The position numbers and the translations under genes were made by a program. The notes beneath the pieces were generated by a model. The model saw only the letters and a list, made by a program, of their open reading frames with translations. It ran no database searches and was not told where the DNA came from. From Piscinibacter gummiphilus (GTDB lineage Bacteria; Pseudomonadota; Gammaproteobacteria; Burkholderiales; Burkholderiaceae_C): a DNA stretch of 64,000 bases. The first letter of the stretch is position 1, and each line of letters starts with the position of its first letter. Of this stretch, positions 23,327 through 31,578 are shown one piece after another. The stretch is from contig NZ_CP015118.1 of NCBI RefSeq assembly GCF_002116905.1, positions 1,054,001 through 1,118,000 on the forward strand. The letters are read 5' to 3'.

Positions 23327-24478
23327 TCAGCCGGGGTAAAACGCCCCGAGCACCCGCGGCCCTTCGGCCCCGGTGACCGCCGGCAGGTTGCCGTGGAGCT
23401 TGTGCACGTGCGCCCAGGCCAGCCAGGCGAAGGCCGTGGCCTCCACCTGCATGGCCGGCAGGCCGCGGATGTCGGTGGGTTGCACGGCGACGCGCGGCAG
23501 GTGCTGGGCGATGCGCTGCATCAGGTGGCGGTTCAGCGCGCCGCCGCCACACACCAGCAGCTTCTTCGCGGTGGGGGCCTGGGTCAGCACGGCGTTGGCG
23601 CAGGTGAGGGCGGTGAGCTCGCACAGCGTGGCCTGCACGTTGTCGGCCCGCAGCGAGCCGTCCACCTGGCGCAGCTTCGCGGCGAGCCAGTCGGCGTTGA
23701 AGAGGTCGCGGCCCGTGCTCTTCGGGGGCGGGAGGGTGAAGTACGGTTCGTCGAGCAGCAGGTCGAGCAGGCGTGCCTGCACCTGGCCGCTGGCGGCCCA
23801 GTCGCCGTTGCGGTCGAATGGCTGGCCGGTGTTCTGCTGGCACCAGAGGTCGAGCAGCACGTTGGCGGGGCCGCAGTCGAAGCCGCGGGTCTGGCCGTCG
23901 GCCGCGAGCACGGTGAGGTTGCTGATGCCGCCGAGGTTCAGCACGGCGCCGGCCTCGCCGGGCCGTCCGAAGAGGGCGCGGTGGAAGGCCGGCACGAGCG
24001 GGGCGCCCTGGCCGCCGGCGGCCACGTCGCGGCTGCGGAAGTCGGCGACGACGCCGATGCCGGTGAGTTCGGCGAGCAGGGCGGGGCTGTTGATCTGGAG
24101 CGAGTAGCCGGGCTGGCCGTCGATGCGCGGCTGGTGGCGCACGGTCTGGCCGTGGGCGCCGATGGCGATGACCTGGGCCGGCTCCCAGGGACCGGTGGCG
24201 CACAGCTCGGCCACCACATGCGAATAGAGGCGCGCGAGCGCGTTGCCGGCCAGTTGGGCGCGGTGCAGTTCGTCGGTGCCGCCAGGGGTGTTCAGCGCGA
24301 GCAGGTCGTCGCGCAGCGCCTCGGGGAACGGGTGGTGCGCGTGGGCGAGGACCTTCATGGTGCCGAGCCCGGACGGTGCCTGCCGGCCGCTGGGGTCCTC
24401 GGCGGCGAAATCGACGAGCACCCCATCCACGCCATCGAGCGACGTGCCGGACATCAGACCCACGAACAGTTCAGTCAT
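23327..24478 (-). CDS. anmK: Anhydro-N-acetylmuramic acid kinase
   Basis: 383 residues. GLMSGTSLDGVDGVLVDF at the N-terminus is the ATP-binding motif of the family; IGAHGQTVRHQP, NLGGISNLTVL, GFDCGPANVLLD and the C-terminal LLVCGGGALNRHLMQRI follow in order. AnmK hydrolyses and phosphorylates 1,6-anhydro-MurNAc, returning wall turnover products to metabolism. It lies 11 bp downstream of the SMI1 gene's start on the same strand and 77 bp from the M23 peptidase gene, so wall hydrolysis and recycling are clustered. Confidence 0.95.
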   Translation of the reverse strand: MTELFVGLMSGTSLDGVDGVLVDFAAEDPSGRQAPSGLGTMKVLAHAHHPFPEALRDDLLALNTPGGTDELHRAQLAGNALARLYSHVVAELCATGPWEPAQVIAIGAHGQTVRHQPRIDGQPGYSLQINSPALLAELTGIGVVADFRSRDVAAGGQGAPLVPAFHRALFGRPGEAGAVLNLGGISNLTVLAADGQTRGFDCGPANVLLDLWCQQNTGQPFDRNGDWAASGQVQARLLDLLLDEPYFTLPPPKSTGRDLFNADWLAAKLRQVDGSLRADNVQATLCELTALTCANAVLTQAPTAKKLLVCGGGALNRHLMQRIAQHLPRVAVQPTDIRGLPAMQVEATAFAWLAWAHVHKLHGNLPAVTGAEGPRVLGAFYPG

Positions 24479-24555
24479 GGGAGTCGATTGTGCCCCGGGT
24501 CACGCGGTTGCGGCTGTGACCAGGGGTGAGCGCGTGCTCGCTCTTTCGGGGTGGG

Positions 24556-25947
24556 TCAGTCGACGAGGGCGACCGCGCGGCCTTCGGTGGCCTCGGCCGC
24601 CTCCAGCTGCTGGCGGAATTCCTTGGCCACGACAGCGAACTTGGCCTGGGCCGCGGGCGACAGCGTCACGGCTTCGGAGGCCTTGGCCACGAGCAGCGGG
24701 TTCTGCTGCTCGCCGTTGATCTTCACCTCGAAGTGCAGGTGCGGGCCGGTGGCCCAGCCGGTGGAACCGACGTTGCCGATGACCATGCCCTGGTCGACGC
24801 GCTGGCCGTTGCGCACGTTGATGCGGCTCAGGTGGCCGTACAGCGTGGCGCGGTTGTTCGCGTGCTTGATCTGGATGACGTTGCCGTAGCCGTTCTGCCA
24901 GCCGGCGAACTCGACGACGCCGTCACCCACGGTGCGCACCGGGGTGCCCGTGGGTGCACCGTAGTCGACGCCCTTGTGGGCGCGCCACTTCTGCAGCACC
25001 GGGTGGAAGCGCATCGCGAAGCCGGAAGTGACGCGGGAGAATTCCATGGGGCTCGACAGGAACGAGCGGCGCTTGCTCTGGCCGTCGAAGCCGTAGTAGC
25101 CGCCCTTCTGCGTGCCGTCCTGGAACCACACGGCCTCGTGCGACTTGCCGTTGTTGACGAACTCGGCGGCGAGCACGCGGCCCGACGACTGGTTCCACGT
25201 CACCGGTTCACCGTCGGCGGTGAGGGCTTCGTAGACGACGCTGAACGTGTCGCCCTTGCGCAGTTCGCGGTGGAAGTCGATGTCGGTGCCGAACATTTCG
25301 GCCAACTGCGTGGCGACGGGGTCGGGGATGCGGGCCTCGTCGGTGGCGGCGAACAGCGAGCTGCGGATGGTGCCGCTGCCCAGGCGCACCTGGGACGCGA
25401 GCGGCGCGGTTTCCACCATCGCGATGAACTTGTCCTCGAAGCGCGTGATGCGCAGGCGGGAGAAGTGGGTGCCGGCCTGGTCCGGGTTCTCGGCCGGGTA
25501 GCGCGCCACGAGTTCCTCGAGGAGGCCGGTTTCGCCGGTGCGGACCTGCACCATCTTGCCCACGCGGCCTTCCAGCAGCTTGCGGGCGGTCTTGTCGGTG
25601 CGCAGGAAGGCGGCGGCACCTGCGTCGGTGACGTTCATGCGGCGCAGCACGGTGTCGACCGTGTCGGCGCTGCGGGTCAGGTCGCTGCGGAACAGCTGCA
25701 GCGGGTGGTTCGCGAGGGCTTCCAGCTGCGACGAGGTGTCGTCGGCAGTGACGATTTCGGTCACCAGGCGCCGGGGAAGGTCGGACGCGTCGGGGGCCAT
25801 CGGGGCGATACCGAACGCGGTGACACCGAAGCCCATCAGGCCGACGACCACGGCCGTGGCCAGGGTACGCGGGTGCTGGTGGACGAGCTGGCGGGTACGG
25901 GAGCCGAACGACGCGACCGCGCGATCAATATTTTCCAACGAACTCAA
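24556..25947 (-). CDS. M23-family murein endopeptidase
   Basis: 463 residues. One membrane segment near residues 28-50 (TLATAVVVGLMGFGVTAF) anchors the protein, followed by a long periplasmic region and a C-terminal LytM/M23 domain. Zinc ligands are seen in RFHPVLQKWRAHKGVDY (H-x8-H-x3-D type) and GPHLHFEV. The domain also has GWQNGYGNVIQIKH and VIGNVGSTGWATG. It resembles MepM-type DD-endopeptidases that cut peptidoglycan cross-links. Divergent from tyrS across 207 bp. Confidence 0.92.
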   Translation of the reverse strand: MSSLENIDRAVASFGSRTRQLVHQHPRTLATAVVVGLMGFGVTAFGIAPMAPDASDLPRRLVTEIVTADDTSSQLEALANHPLQLFRSDLTRSADTVDTVLRRMNVTDAGAAAFLRTDKTARKLLEGRVGKMVQVRTGETGLLEELVARYPAENPDQAGTHFSRLRITRFEDKFIAMVETAPLASQVRLGSGTIRSSLFAATDEARIPDPVATQLAEMFGTDIDFHRELRKGDTFSVVYEALTADGEPVTWNQSSGRVLAAEFVNNGKSHEAVWFQDGTQKGGYYGFDGQSKRRSFLSSPMEFSRVTSGFAMRFHPVLQKWRAHKGVDYGAPTGTPVRTVGDGVVEFAGWQNGYGNVIQIKHANNRATLYGHLSRINVRNGQRVDQGMVIGNVGSTGWATGPHLHFEVKINGEQQNPLLVAKASEAVTLSPAAQAKFAVVAKEFRQQLEAAEATEGRAVALVD

Positions 25948-26007
25948 TTTGATGCGGGGCCGAGCGGCCCGATTGCAAGCGCCGGCCGAAGCACGGGACG
26001 CTCTGGT

Positions 26008-26038
26008 TTGTCTCGCCGACCGGCGGGTCCACTAGAAT
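26008..26038 (+). promoter_or_regulatory. Candidate tyrS promoter
   Basis: TTGTCT (26008-26013) and TAGAAT (26033-26038) with a 19-bp spacer, longer than ideal. It leaves a leader of about 110 nt before tyrS. The rest of the 25948-26154 gap shows no clear motif, and no T-box is expected outside Gram-positives. Confidence 0.35.
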
Positions 26039-26154
26039 TGCGGACGCCGGGCAGAACCCACTTGTTGCAGTGGAGAACCATCGGGGGTGCGGCATTGTAG
26101 CCAGCCCCACGGACCCCCAACCCCGGATATCCCCTCAAAAACGAGCCCCAATTC

Positions 26155-27423
26155 ATGCCCGCGTCAGAAATTTCCGCAACCGCAGTCAATGACACTGCTG
26201 CTGCCGACAAGTTCCCCGTGACGGACCGTGTCCGGCAAGCCCTCGACGTGACGCGCCGGGGCGTTGACGAACTGTTACCTGAATCCGAGTGGACCACCAA
26301 GCTGGCCCGTTCCGAAGCAACAGGCGTGCCATTGCGCATCAAGCTGGGCCTGGACCCCACGGCGCCGGACATCCACCTCGGCCACACCGTCGTGTTGAAC
26401 AAGATGCGCCAGCTGCAGGACCTGGGGCACCAGGTGATCTTCCTGATCGGCGACTTCACCTCCACCATCGGCGACCCGTCCGGCCGGAACACCACGCGCC
26501 CGCCGCTCAGCCGCGAGCAGATCGAGGCCAACGCCACCACGTACCTGAACCAGGCCAACCTCGTGCTGGACCCGGGCCGCACCGAGGTTCGCTACAACTC
26601 GGAGTGGTGCGACGCGCTGGGCGCGCGGGGCATGATCCAGCTGGCCTCGCGCTACACCGTGGCCCGCATGATGGAGCGCGACGACTTCACGAAACGCTTC
26701 AAGGCCGGCACGCCCATCAGCGTGCACGAGTTCCTGTACCCGCTGATGCAGGGCTACGACTCGGTGGCCCTCAAGGCCGACCTGGAGCTGGGTGGCACCG
26801 ACCAGAAGTTCAACCTGCTGGTGGGCCGCGCGCTGCAGAGCGAGTACGGCCAGGAACCCCAGTGCGTGCTGACGATGCCGCTGCTCGAGGGCCTCGACGG
26901 TGTCGAGAAGATGTCCAAGAGCAAGGGCAACTACATCGGCATCACCGAACCCGCGAACACGATGTTCGCGAAGCTGCTGTCCATCAGCGACGTGATGATG
27001 TGGCGCTACTTCACGCTGCTGAGCTTCCTGAGCGAAGCCGAGATCGCGAAGCTGAAGGCCGAGGTCGAGGGCGGTCGCAACCCGAAGGACGCCAAGGTGC
27101 TGCTCGCCAAGGAGATCACCACGCGCTTCCACAGTGCGGCGGCGGCCGACGCGGCCGAGGCCGACTTCAACAACCGCTCGAAGGGCGGCATCCCCGACGA
27201 GATTCCCGAGGTGAGCCTCACCGGTGCTCCGCTGGGCATCGGCGCGCTGTTGCGTTCGGCGAACCTCGCGGCATCGTCCAGCGAAGGCCTGCGCCTGATC
27301 GACGGTGGTGGCGTGCGCGTGGACAGCGTCGTCATCAGCGACAAGGGACTGAAGCTGGAAGCCGGCACCTACGTCGTGCAGGTGGGGCGACGCAAGTTCG
27401 CTCGTGTGACCCTCACGGCCTGA
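26155..27423 (+). CDS. tyrS: Tyrosyl-tRNA synthetase
   Basis: 422 residues, class I synthetase. The HIGH-type motif is HLGHT in PDIHLGHTVVLNKM (about residue 75), and KMSKS is present in VEKMSKSKGNYIG. The C-terminal 60 residues form an S4 RNA-binding domain (GLRLIDGGGVRVDSVVI). Of the two bacterial TyrRS groups, the HxGH plus KMSKS arrangement and length fit the TyrZ-like group. dtd follows 4 bp later, a sensible pairing as Dtd clears D-Tyr-tRNA. Confidence 0.96.
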   Translation: MPASEISATAVNDTAAADKFPVTDRVRQALDVTRRGVDELLPESEWTTKLARSEATGVPLRIKLGLDPTAPDIHLGHTVVLNKMRQLQDLGHQVIFLIGDFTSTIGDPSGRNTTRPPLSREQIEANATTYLNQANLVLDPGRTEVRYNSEWCDALGARGMIQLASRYTVARMMERDDFTKRFKAGTPISVHEFLYPLMQGYDSVALKADLELGGTDQKFNLLVGRALQSEYGQEPQCVLTMPLLEGLDGVEKMSKSKGNYIGITEPANTMFAKLLSISDVMMWRYFTLLSFLSEAEIAKLKAEVEGGRNPKDAKVLLAKEITTRFHSAAAADAAEADFNNRSKGGIPDEIPEVSLTGAPLGIGALLRSANLAASSSEGLRLIDGGGVRVDSVVISDKGLKLEAGTYVVQVGRRKFARVTLTA

Positions 27424-27427
27424 CCGC

Positions 27428-27871
27428 ATGCTGGCGCTGGTGCAGCGGGTCGCCGAGGCCCGCGTCGACATCGCCGGCCGCACCGTGGGCGCCATCGGCC
27501 GCGGGCTGCTGGTGCTGGTGTGCGCCGAGCCGGCCGACACCGAGGCGCTGGCCGACAAGCTCGTCGCCAAGCTGCTGAAGCTGCGCATCTTCTCCGACGA
27601 GGCCGGCAAGATGAACCTCGACGTGGCCGGCGTGAACGGCGGCCTGCTGATCGTGAGCCAGTTCACCCTGGCCGCGGACACCCGCGGCGGCAACCGCCCG
27701 AGCTTCACCGGCGCCGCGCCGGCGGCACAGGGGCGGGCGCTCTACGAGCGGGTGGTGGCCACGGCGCGTGCGTCGCACCCCGTGGTGGCGACGGGCGAGT
27801 TCGGGGCGGACATGCAAGTGGCCCTCGTCAACGACGGTCCGGTCACCATCCCGATGACCTTGCGCGAGTAG
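27428..27871 (+). CDS. dtd: D-aminoacyl-tRNA deacylase
   Basis: 147 residues. MLALVQRVAEARVDI, SQFTLAADTRGGNRPSFTGA and the C-terminal NDGPVTIPM are the active-site segments of the DTD family, which hydrolyses D-amino acids from tRNA. Starts 4 bp after tyrS stop and is surely co-transcribed. Its TAG stop abuts the stop of the convergent gene with no bases between them. Confidence 0.96.
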   Translation: MLALVQRVAEARVDIAGRTVGAIGRGLLVLVCAEPADTEALADKLVAKLLKLRIFSDEAGKMNLDVAGVNGGLLIVSQFTLAADTRGGNRPSFTGAAPAAQGRALYERVVATARASHPVVATGEFGADMQVALVNDGPVTIPMTLRE

Positions 27872-28771
27872 TCAGCCCTGCCCGTGGGTGTCGGGCCACA
27901 CGGCCCCGTGCCCGCTGTCTCCGGCGACGAGCGTGTTGCCCATGCCCAGCAGTTCGCGGGCCTTCTCCAGGCTCAGCAGCTGCGCGCGGCTGCGCCGCAG
28001 GTGGTTGCGGTGGCGTTCGATCTCCCACACGAGCCCGATCAGGTCGCGCTGGGTCTGCGCCGTGCGGATGCGCGTGAGCGTCAGCGGCGCGAAGATCGCG
28101 GCCTCGGCGCCCATGGCCCCCACGAGCAGGCTGCGCACCTGGTGGCGCAGCGATTCCTCGGACACGGCCGGGCGGGGACGCGCGTGGTCGGCGACCGGGG
28201 TGGTGAGGACCGGCGGCGGCGGACGGCGCAGGGGCGCCGCTGGAGGCGCGGGGATCGGCGCAGGTGTCGGCATCGGTGCCGGAACCGGCGGTTCGGGCGC
28301 GACGGCCGCCTCGACCGGGAAGACGTCCGGATGGCCCTCCGTGTCCGGACCTTCGTCATGGACCAGGGGCGCGGCGGCCGCCAGGTTCACCTCGAACTCC
28401 ACGTCCGGCTCGTCGACATCGGGGATGGGCGGGAGCACCCAGGGTTCGACCGGCGGCGTGATGGGGCCTTCGTCCCGCACGTCCAGTTCCACGCTGGTGA
28501 GCTTCGGCAGGTCGAGGGCGCCCGGCGCCGTTTCCTGCGGTTCGGGGGCCATGACCTCGGCCGGCACCTCGACGAGGCCCAGGCGCACCAGTTCCTCGAA
28601 GTGGCTGGTGGCCGCGCCCGCCTTGTTCGCCATGCCCAGCACCTCGCCGAGCGGGCGGCGGCCGTCGACCAGCAGCAGCACCGTGCGATGGCGCTGGCTG
28701 AGGCCGCGGGTGCGGTGGCGGAGTTCGTCGACGCCGTCGGCGGTCTTGAACGGGGCGGGGGACAGGGGCAT
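27872..28771 (-). CDS. Hypothetical protein with proline-rich linker
   Basis: Not recognised. 299 residues from ATG 28771; longer in-frame starts reach 28855, and none has a clear ribosome site. The N-terminal 80 residues (LSQRHRTVLLLVDGRRPLGEVL, then HFEELVRLGLVEVP) look like a winged-helix fold of the type seen in some signalling proteins. A long Pro/Ala-rich linker (about residues 130-215) joins it to a helical C-terminal domain with LRHQVRSLLVGAMGAEAAIF and an Arg-rich helix. The layout suggests a scaffold or regulator. Homologues are probably limited to Burkholderiales. Confidence 0.6.
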   Translation of the reverse strand: MPLSPAPFKTADGVDELRHRTRGLSQRHRTVLLLVDGRRPLGEVLGMANKAGAATSHFEELVRLGLVEVPAEVMAPEPQETAPGALDLPKLTSVELDVRDEGPITPPVEPWVLPPIPDVDEPDVEFEVNLAAAAPLVHDEGPDTEGHPDVFPVEAAVAPEPPVPAPMPTPAPIPAPPAAPLRRPPPPVLTTPVADHARPRPAVSEESLRHQVRSLLVGAMGAEAAIFAPLTLTRIRTAQTQRDLIGLVWEIERHRNHLRRSRAQLLSLEKARELLGMGNTLVAGDSGHGAVWPDTHGQG

Positions 28772-28897
28772 GAGGACCCGGGAGGAAACGCTGGAGGACG
28801 AGGTTCCGATTGTGGTCCCGCCGCCGGGTTCCCAACACGGCATCAATGGGCGCAATGCCCGGCTGTTTCATCCTGTCACCACGGCCGTGGCGGCCCC

Positions 28898-28927
28898 CAA
28901 ACAAACAGGCCACCCGAAGGTGGCCTG
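28898..28927 (-). terminator. Intrinsic terminator of the Bug gene
   Basis: On the minus strand CAGGCCACC, loop TTCG, GGTGGCCTG, then TTTGTTTG. The stem is 9 bp and the loop is a stable UUCG tetraloop. Confidence 0.85.
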
Positions 28928-28958
28928 CGTGCCGGAGCGAAGAACGATCGGTCGGCGA

Positions 28959-29927
28959 TCAGTCGGCGTACTGGACGTTGGCGCGGATCACCGGCGTCCA
29001 CTTGTTGATCTCGGCCTCGACGAACTTCTTGTGCTCGGCGCCGTTGACGCGGTTGTCGGTGACGACGACGGCGGCCAGGGCTTCTTCCGACTTGATGAAG
29101 GCCGGGTCCTTCAGCGTGGCCTTGAGGGCGGCGTTCAGCTTGTCGACGACGGGCTTCGGCGTGCCCTTCGGGGCGTACAGGCCGTGCCAGATGGTCACGT
29201 TGAAGCCCTTGAGGCCCGACTCGTCGAGCGTGGGCAGCTTGGCCAGGGCCGGCATGCTCAGGCGCTTGGCGGTGGAGACGGCGTAGAACTTGATCTTGCC
29301 GCCTTCGGCCTGGCCCATCGTGTTGGTGGTCTGGTCGCACATGATGTCGACCTGGCCGCCGAGCAGGTCGGTCATGGCCGGGCCCGTGCCCTTGTACGGC
29401 ACGGCGACCATCTCGACCTTGAGGGTGCTCTGGAACAGCAGGCCGCACAGGTGCGAGGCCGAACCCACGCCGGCGTGGGCCAGGTTGATCTTGCCCTTGT
29501 TCGCCTGGATCCAGGTGTTCAGTTCGGCGTAGTTGTTCGCGGCGAGCGTGGAGCGGCCCACGAGGGTCATCGGCACTTCGTTGATGAGGCCGAGGTACTC
29601 GAAGTCTTCCAGGGTCTTGTACTGCAGGTTGCGGTACAGGGCCGGCGACGTGGCCATGCCGATGTGCGTGAGCAGGATCGTGTAGCCGTCGTTGGCCGCC
29701 TTGGCGACCTTCGTGGCACCCAGCGTGCCGCCGGCGCCGCCGGCGTTCTCGATGATGATGGGCTTGCCCAGCTGCTTGCGCAGGCCTTCGGCGAAGTCGC
29801 GTGCCACCTTGTCGGTGGGGCCGCCGGCCGCGAACGGCACGACGATGGTGATCGGCTTCTCGGGGTACTCGGCCAACGCGGCCGTGGCAGTGAGCGCGGT
29901 GAGTGCAGCCAGCAACAGCTTCTTCAT
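28959..29927 (-). CDS. Bug-family (TctC-like) periplasmic substrate-binding protein
   Basis: 322 residues with a clear signal peptide (MKKLLLAALTALTATAALA, cleavage after ALA). Bug motifs: ITIVVPFAAGGPTDKVARDF, ENAGGAGGTLGATKVAKA, VPYKGTGPAMTDLLGGQVDI and KGTPKPVVDKLNAAL. It is longer and better preserved than the Bug protein at 595, with conserved ligand-loop glycines and a Cys-Asp near residue 195. No TctAB or regulator is adjacent and it has its own terminator, so it is a monocistronic orphan. Ligand unknown. Confidence 0.93.
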   Translation of the reverse strand: MKKLLLAALTALTATAALAEYPEKPITIVVPFAAGGPTDKVARDFAEGLRKQLGKPIIIENAGGAGGTLGATKVAKAANDGYTILLTHIGMATSPALYRNLQYKTLEDFEYLGLINEVPMTLVGRSTLAANNYAELNTWIQANKGKINLAHAGVGSASHLCGLLFQSTLKVEMVAVPYKGTGPAMTDLLGGQVDIMCDQTTNTMGQAEGGKIKFYAVSTAKRLSMPALAKLPTLDESGLKGFNVTIWHGLYAPKGTPKPVVDKLNAALKATLKDPAFIKSEEALAAVVVTDNRVNGAEHKKFVEAEINKWTPVIRANVQYAD

Positions 29928-30020
29928 GGGGGCAATCCTCGGATGGGTCGGCAGGTATCGGAAAGCCGATGCTACGCAATGGCCCCCGCGCCTCGCATGC
30001 CGGAAACTACGTAGCGGCGG

Positions 30021-30797
30021 TCAAAGCGCCAACTCTGCCCGCGCCACCTCCACGTGCAGCCGCTCCGCCGCATCGAGCGGCACGCATTCGGCGGCCTCGG
30101 CGTACAGCTTCTCGGCGTCGCGCAACTTGGTCTCACCCTCCAGCATCACCAGGCCGTTCGCGTATTCCATGCGGGCGATGGCCGACATCGGGTTGAGCCG
30201 CAGGCCCGTGCGGAACATCGACACCCCCTCGTCCTTGCTCGCGCCCTGCGTGCGCCCGAGCAGCGCGCCCATCGTGTCGATCACCTCGGCATGGAACGCA
30301 CCGAGCGCAGTGTGGGCATCGGCGTGCTGCGGCTGCAGCCGGATGGTGGTGTCGAGCGCGGCCTTGATGCGTGCGCCCAGCCCGAGCTGCAGCGCCTTCG
30401 AGATGCTGATGCCCTGCGCGTAGCGGCCCAGCGCATAGGCCAGCAGGTAGTGGGCGTTCGCGTTGCCCGGGTCTTCCTCGACCTGGGATTCGGCCCGCGC
30501 GACCACGTCGAGGAACAGCGCGAAGCGCTGGCATTCGCTGCGCTCGAGGTAGTTCGCCTGCATGGCCTGCGCCTTGTTGGCGACCGTCAGGCCGGCGGAC
30601 GAGGCCGTGCGCAGGCCCGCGTCCACCGCGGCCTCGAACTCGCCCGCGTGGTACAGCGACCAGGCCTGGAGCACGTCGTCGTCCTCGGGGAAGGCCTCCG
30701 CATCGCCGGCGTGCAGGCGCGACCACGAGGCCCTGAGCGCGTCACGGTCATAGCGGTAGGCGTCTGCCTCGTAGGGAAACGGGTTCCAGCGGGACAT
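30021..30797 (-). CDS. TPR-like hypothetical protein
   Basis: 258 residues, all helical, with TPR-like units: VLQAWSLYHAGEFEAAVDAG, NANAHYLLAYALGRYAQ, HADAHTALGAFHAEVI and IARMEYANGLVMLEG. No signal peptide or membrane segment. Probably a cytoplasmic protein-interaction scaffold; homologues are often annotated as hypothetical near TetR regulators. ATG 30797 follows AAGGAG. The TetR gene ends 15 bp upstream and is co-oriented, so the two form an operon. Confidence 0.75.
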   Translation of the reverse strand: MSRWNPFPYEADAYRYDRDALRASWSRLHAGDAEAFPEDDDVLQAWSLYHAGEFEAAVDAGLRTASSAGLTVANKAQAMQANYLERSECQRFALFLDVVARAESQVEEDPGNANAHYLLAYALGRYAQGISISKALQLGLGARIKAALDTTIRLQPQHADAHTALGAFHAEVIDTMGALLGRTQGASKDEGVSMFRTGLRLNPMSAIARMEYANGLVMLEGETKLRDAEKLYAEAAECVPLDAAERLHVEVARAELAL

Positions 30798-30812
30798 CGG
30801 GTTCTCCTTCGC

Positions 30813-31487
30813 TCAAGCGGCGGGCGAATCGGGATGGTAACGGCCCACGAGCGCGAGGAGGTGATTCCGCTCGGGCCCGTCGAGGTACGGCATGACCAGG
30901 CTCAGCACGTGGAATGCCCCGCGCAGCAGCGCGGCGCCCGCGGCTTCCGGCTCCAGCGCGCGGCGCGGGTCGCGCACGTACTCGTAGCTGAGCCAGTAGG
31001 TGAGCACCACCACCATCGCCGTGGCCACCGGGTCCAGCTCGTGGCTGTCGGCCCGCAGCGCGCCGCCGCGGTTCATGCCGTCGAGCACCTGGCGCACGGC
31101 ACGCGCCTTGTGGTCGAGCAGGTCCTGGAAATGGGTCTCCAGGTGGCGGTTCTTCGAGAGCAGATCGTTCAGGTCGCGGTACAGGAAGCGGTATTCCCAC
31201 AGCAACTCGAACAGCATGTGGAAGAACAGCCAGGCGTCCTCGACGTGGCGCACGTCGCCGGCCGCGTCGAGCAGGGTCTCGAGCGAGGCCCGGTAGCGGT
31301 CGAACAGCGCGTTGATCAGCGTGTCCTTGGCCGGATAGTGGTAGTACAGGTTGCCGGGGCTGATGCCCATCTCGGCCGAGATGGCCGTGGTGGACACGTT
31401 CGGTTCCCCGAGGCGGTTGAACATCACGAGCGCCGCCTCGAGGATGCGTTCGGCGGTGCGGCGCGGCTTCTTCGGGGGAGAGGGCAT
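30813..31487 (-). CDS. TetR-family transcriptional regulator
   Basis: 224 residues. The N-terminal helix-turn-helix (about residues 12-58) reads ERILEAALVMFNRLGEP, VSTTAISAEMGIS and PGNLYYHYPAKDTLINALF, the canonical TetR pattern. The helical ligand domain is Leu- and aromatic-rich (YLL-like runs with FFHMLFELLWEYRFLYRDL). It is divergent from an ABC exporter operon, the most likely target. A palindrome TCCTGCAGGA lies in the gap at 31538. Confidence 0.92.
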   Translation of the reverse strand: MPSPPKKPRRTAERILEAALVMFNRLGEPNVSTTAISAEMGISPGNLYYHYPAKDTLINALFDRYRASLETLLDAAGDVRHVEDAWLFFHMLFELLWEYRFLYRDLNDLLSKNRHLETHFQDLLDHKARAVRQVLDGMNRGGALRADSHELDPVATAMVVVLTYWLSYEYVRDPRRALEPEAAGAALLRGAFHVLSLVMPYLDGPERNHLLALVGRYHPDSPAA

Positions 31488-31537
31488 CGGGCCAATCTAG
31501 CAGCGAAATCCTGGGCGGGCCTCCGAGTCAACCCGGG

Positions 31538-31568
31538 TCCTGCAGGATTCACGGGACCTGCCTACAAT
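31538..31568 (+). promoter_or_regulatory. Promoter and candidate TetR operator of the ABC exporter
   Basis: TACAAT (31563-31568) is a good -10, 10 nt before the start codon. The perfect 10-bp palindrome TCCTGCAGGA (31538-31547) covers the -35 position. A related arm AATCCTG at 31507-31513 matches CAGGATT at 31543-31549. Confidence 0.45.
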
Positions 31569-31578
31569 CCCGCGCTCC

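Noticed and set aside
24479..24555. Possible small gene between the M23 peptidase and anmK
   Set aside because: 77 bp, no frame with a ribosome site or recognisable peptide.
30054..31578. Long plus-strand extension upstream of the ABC genes
   Set aside because: It runs antisense to the TetR and TPR-like genes and then out of frame through the ATPase; only its last 257 residues are the real permease.
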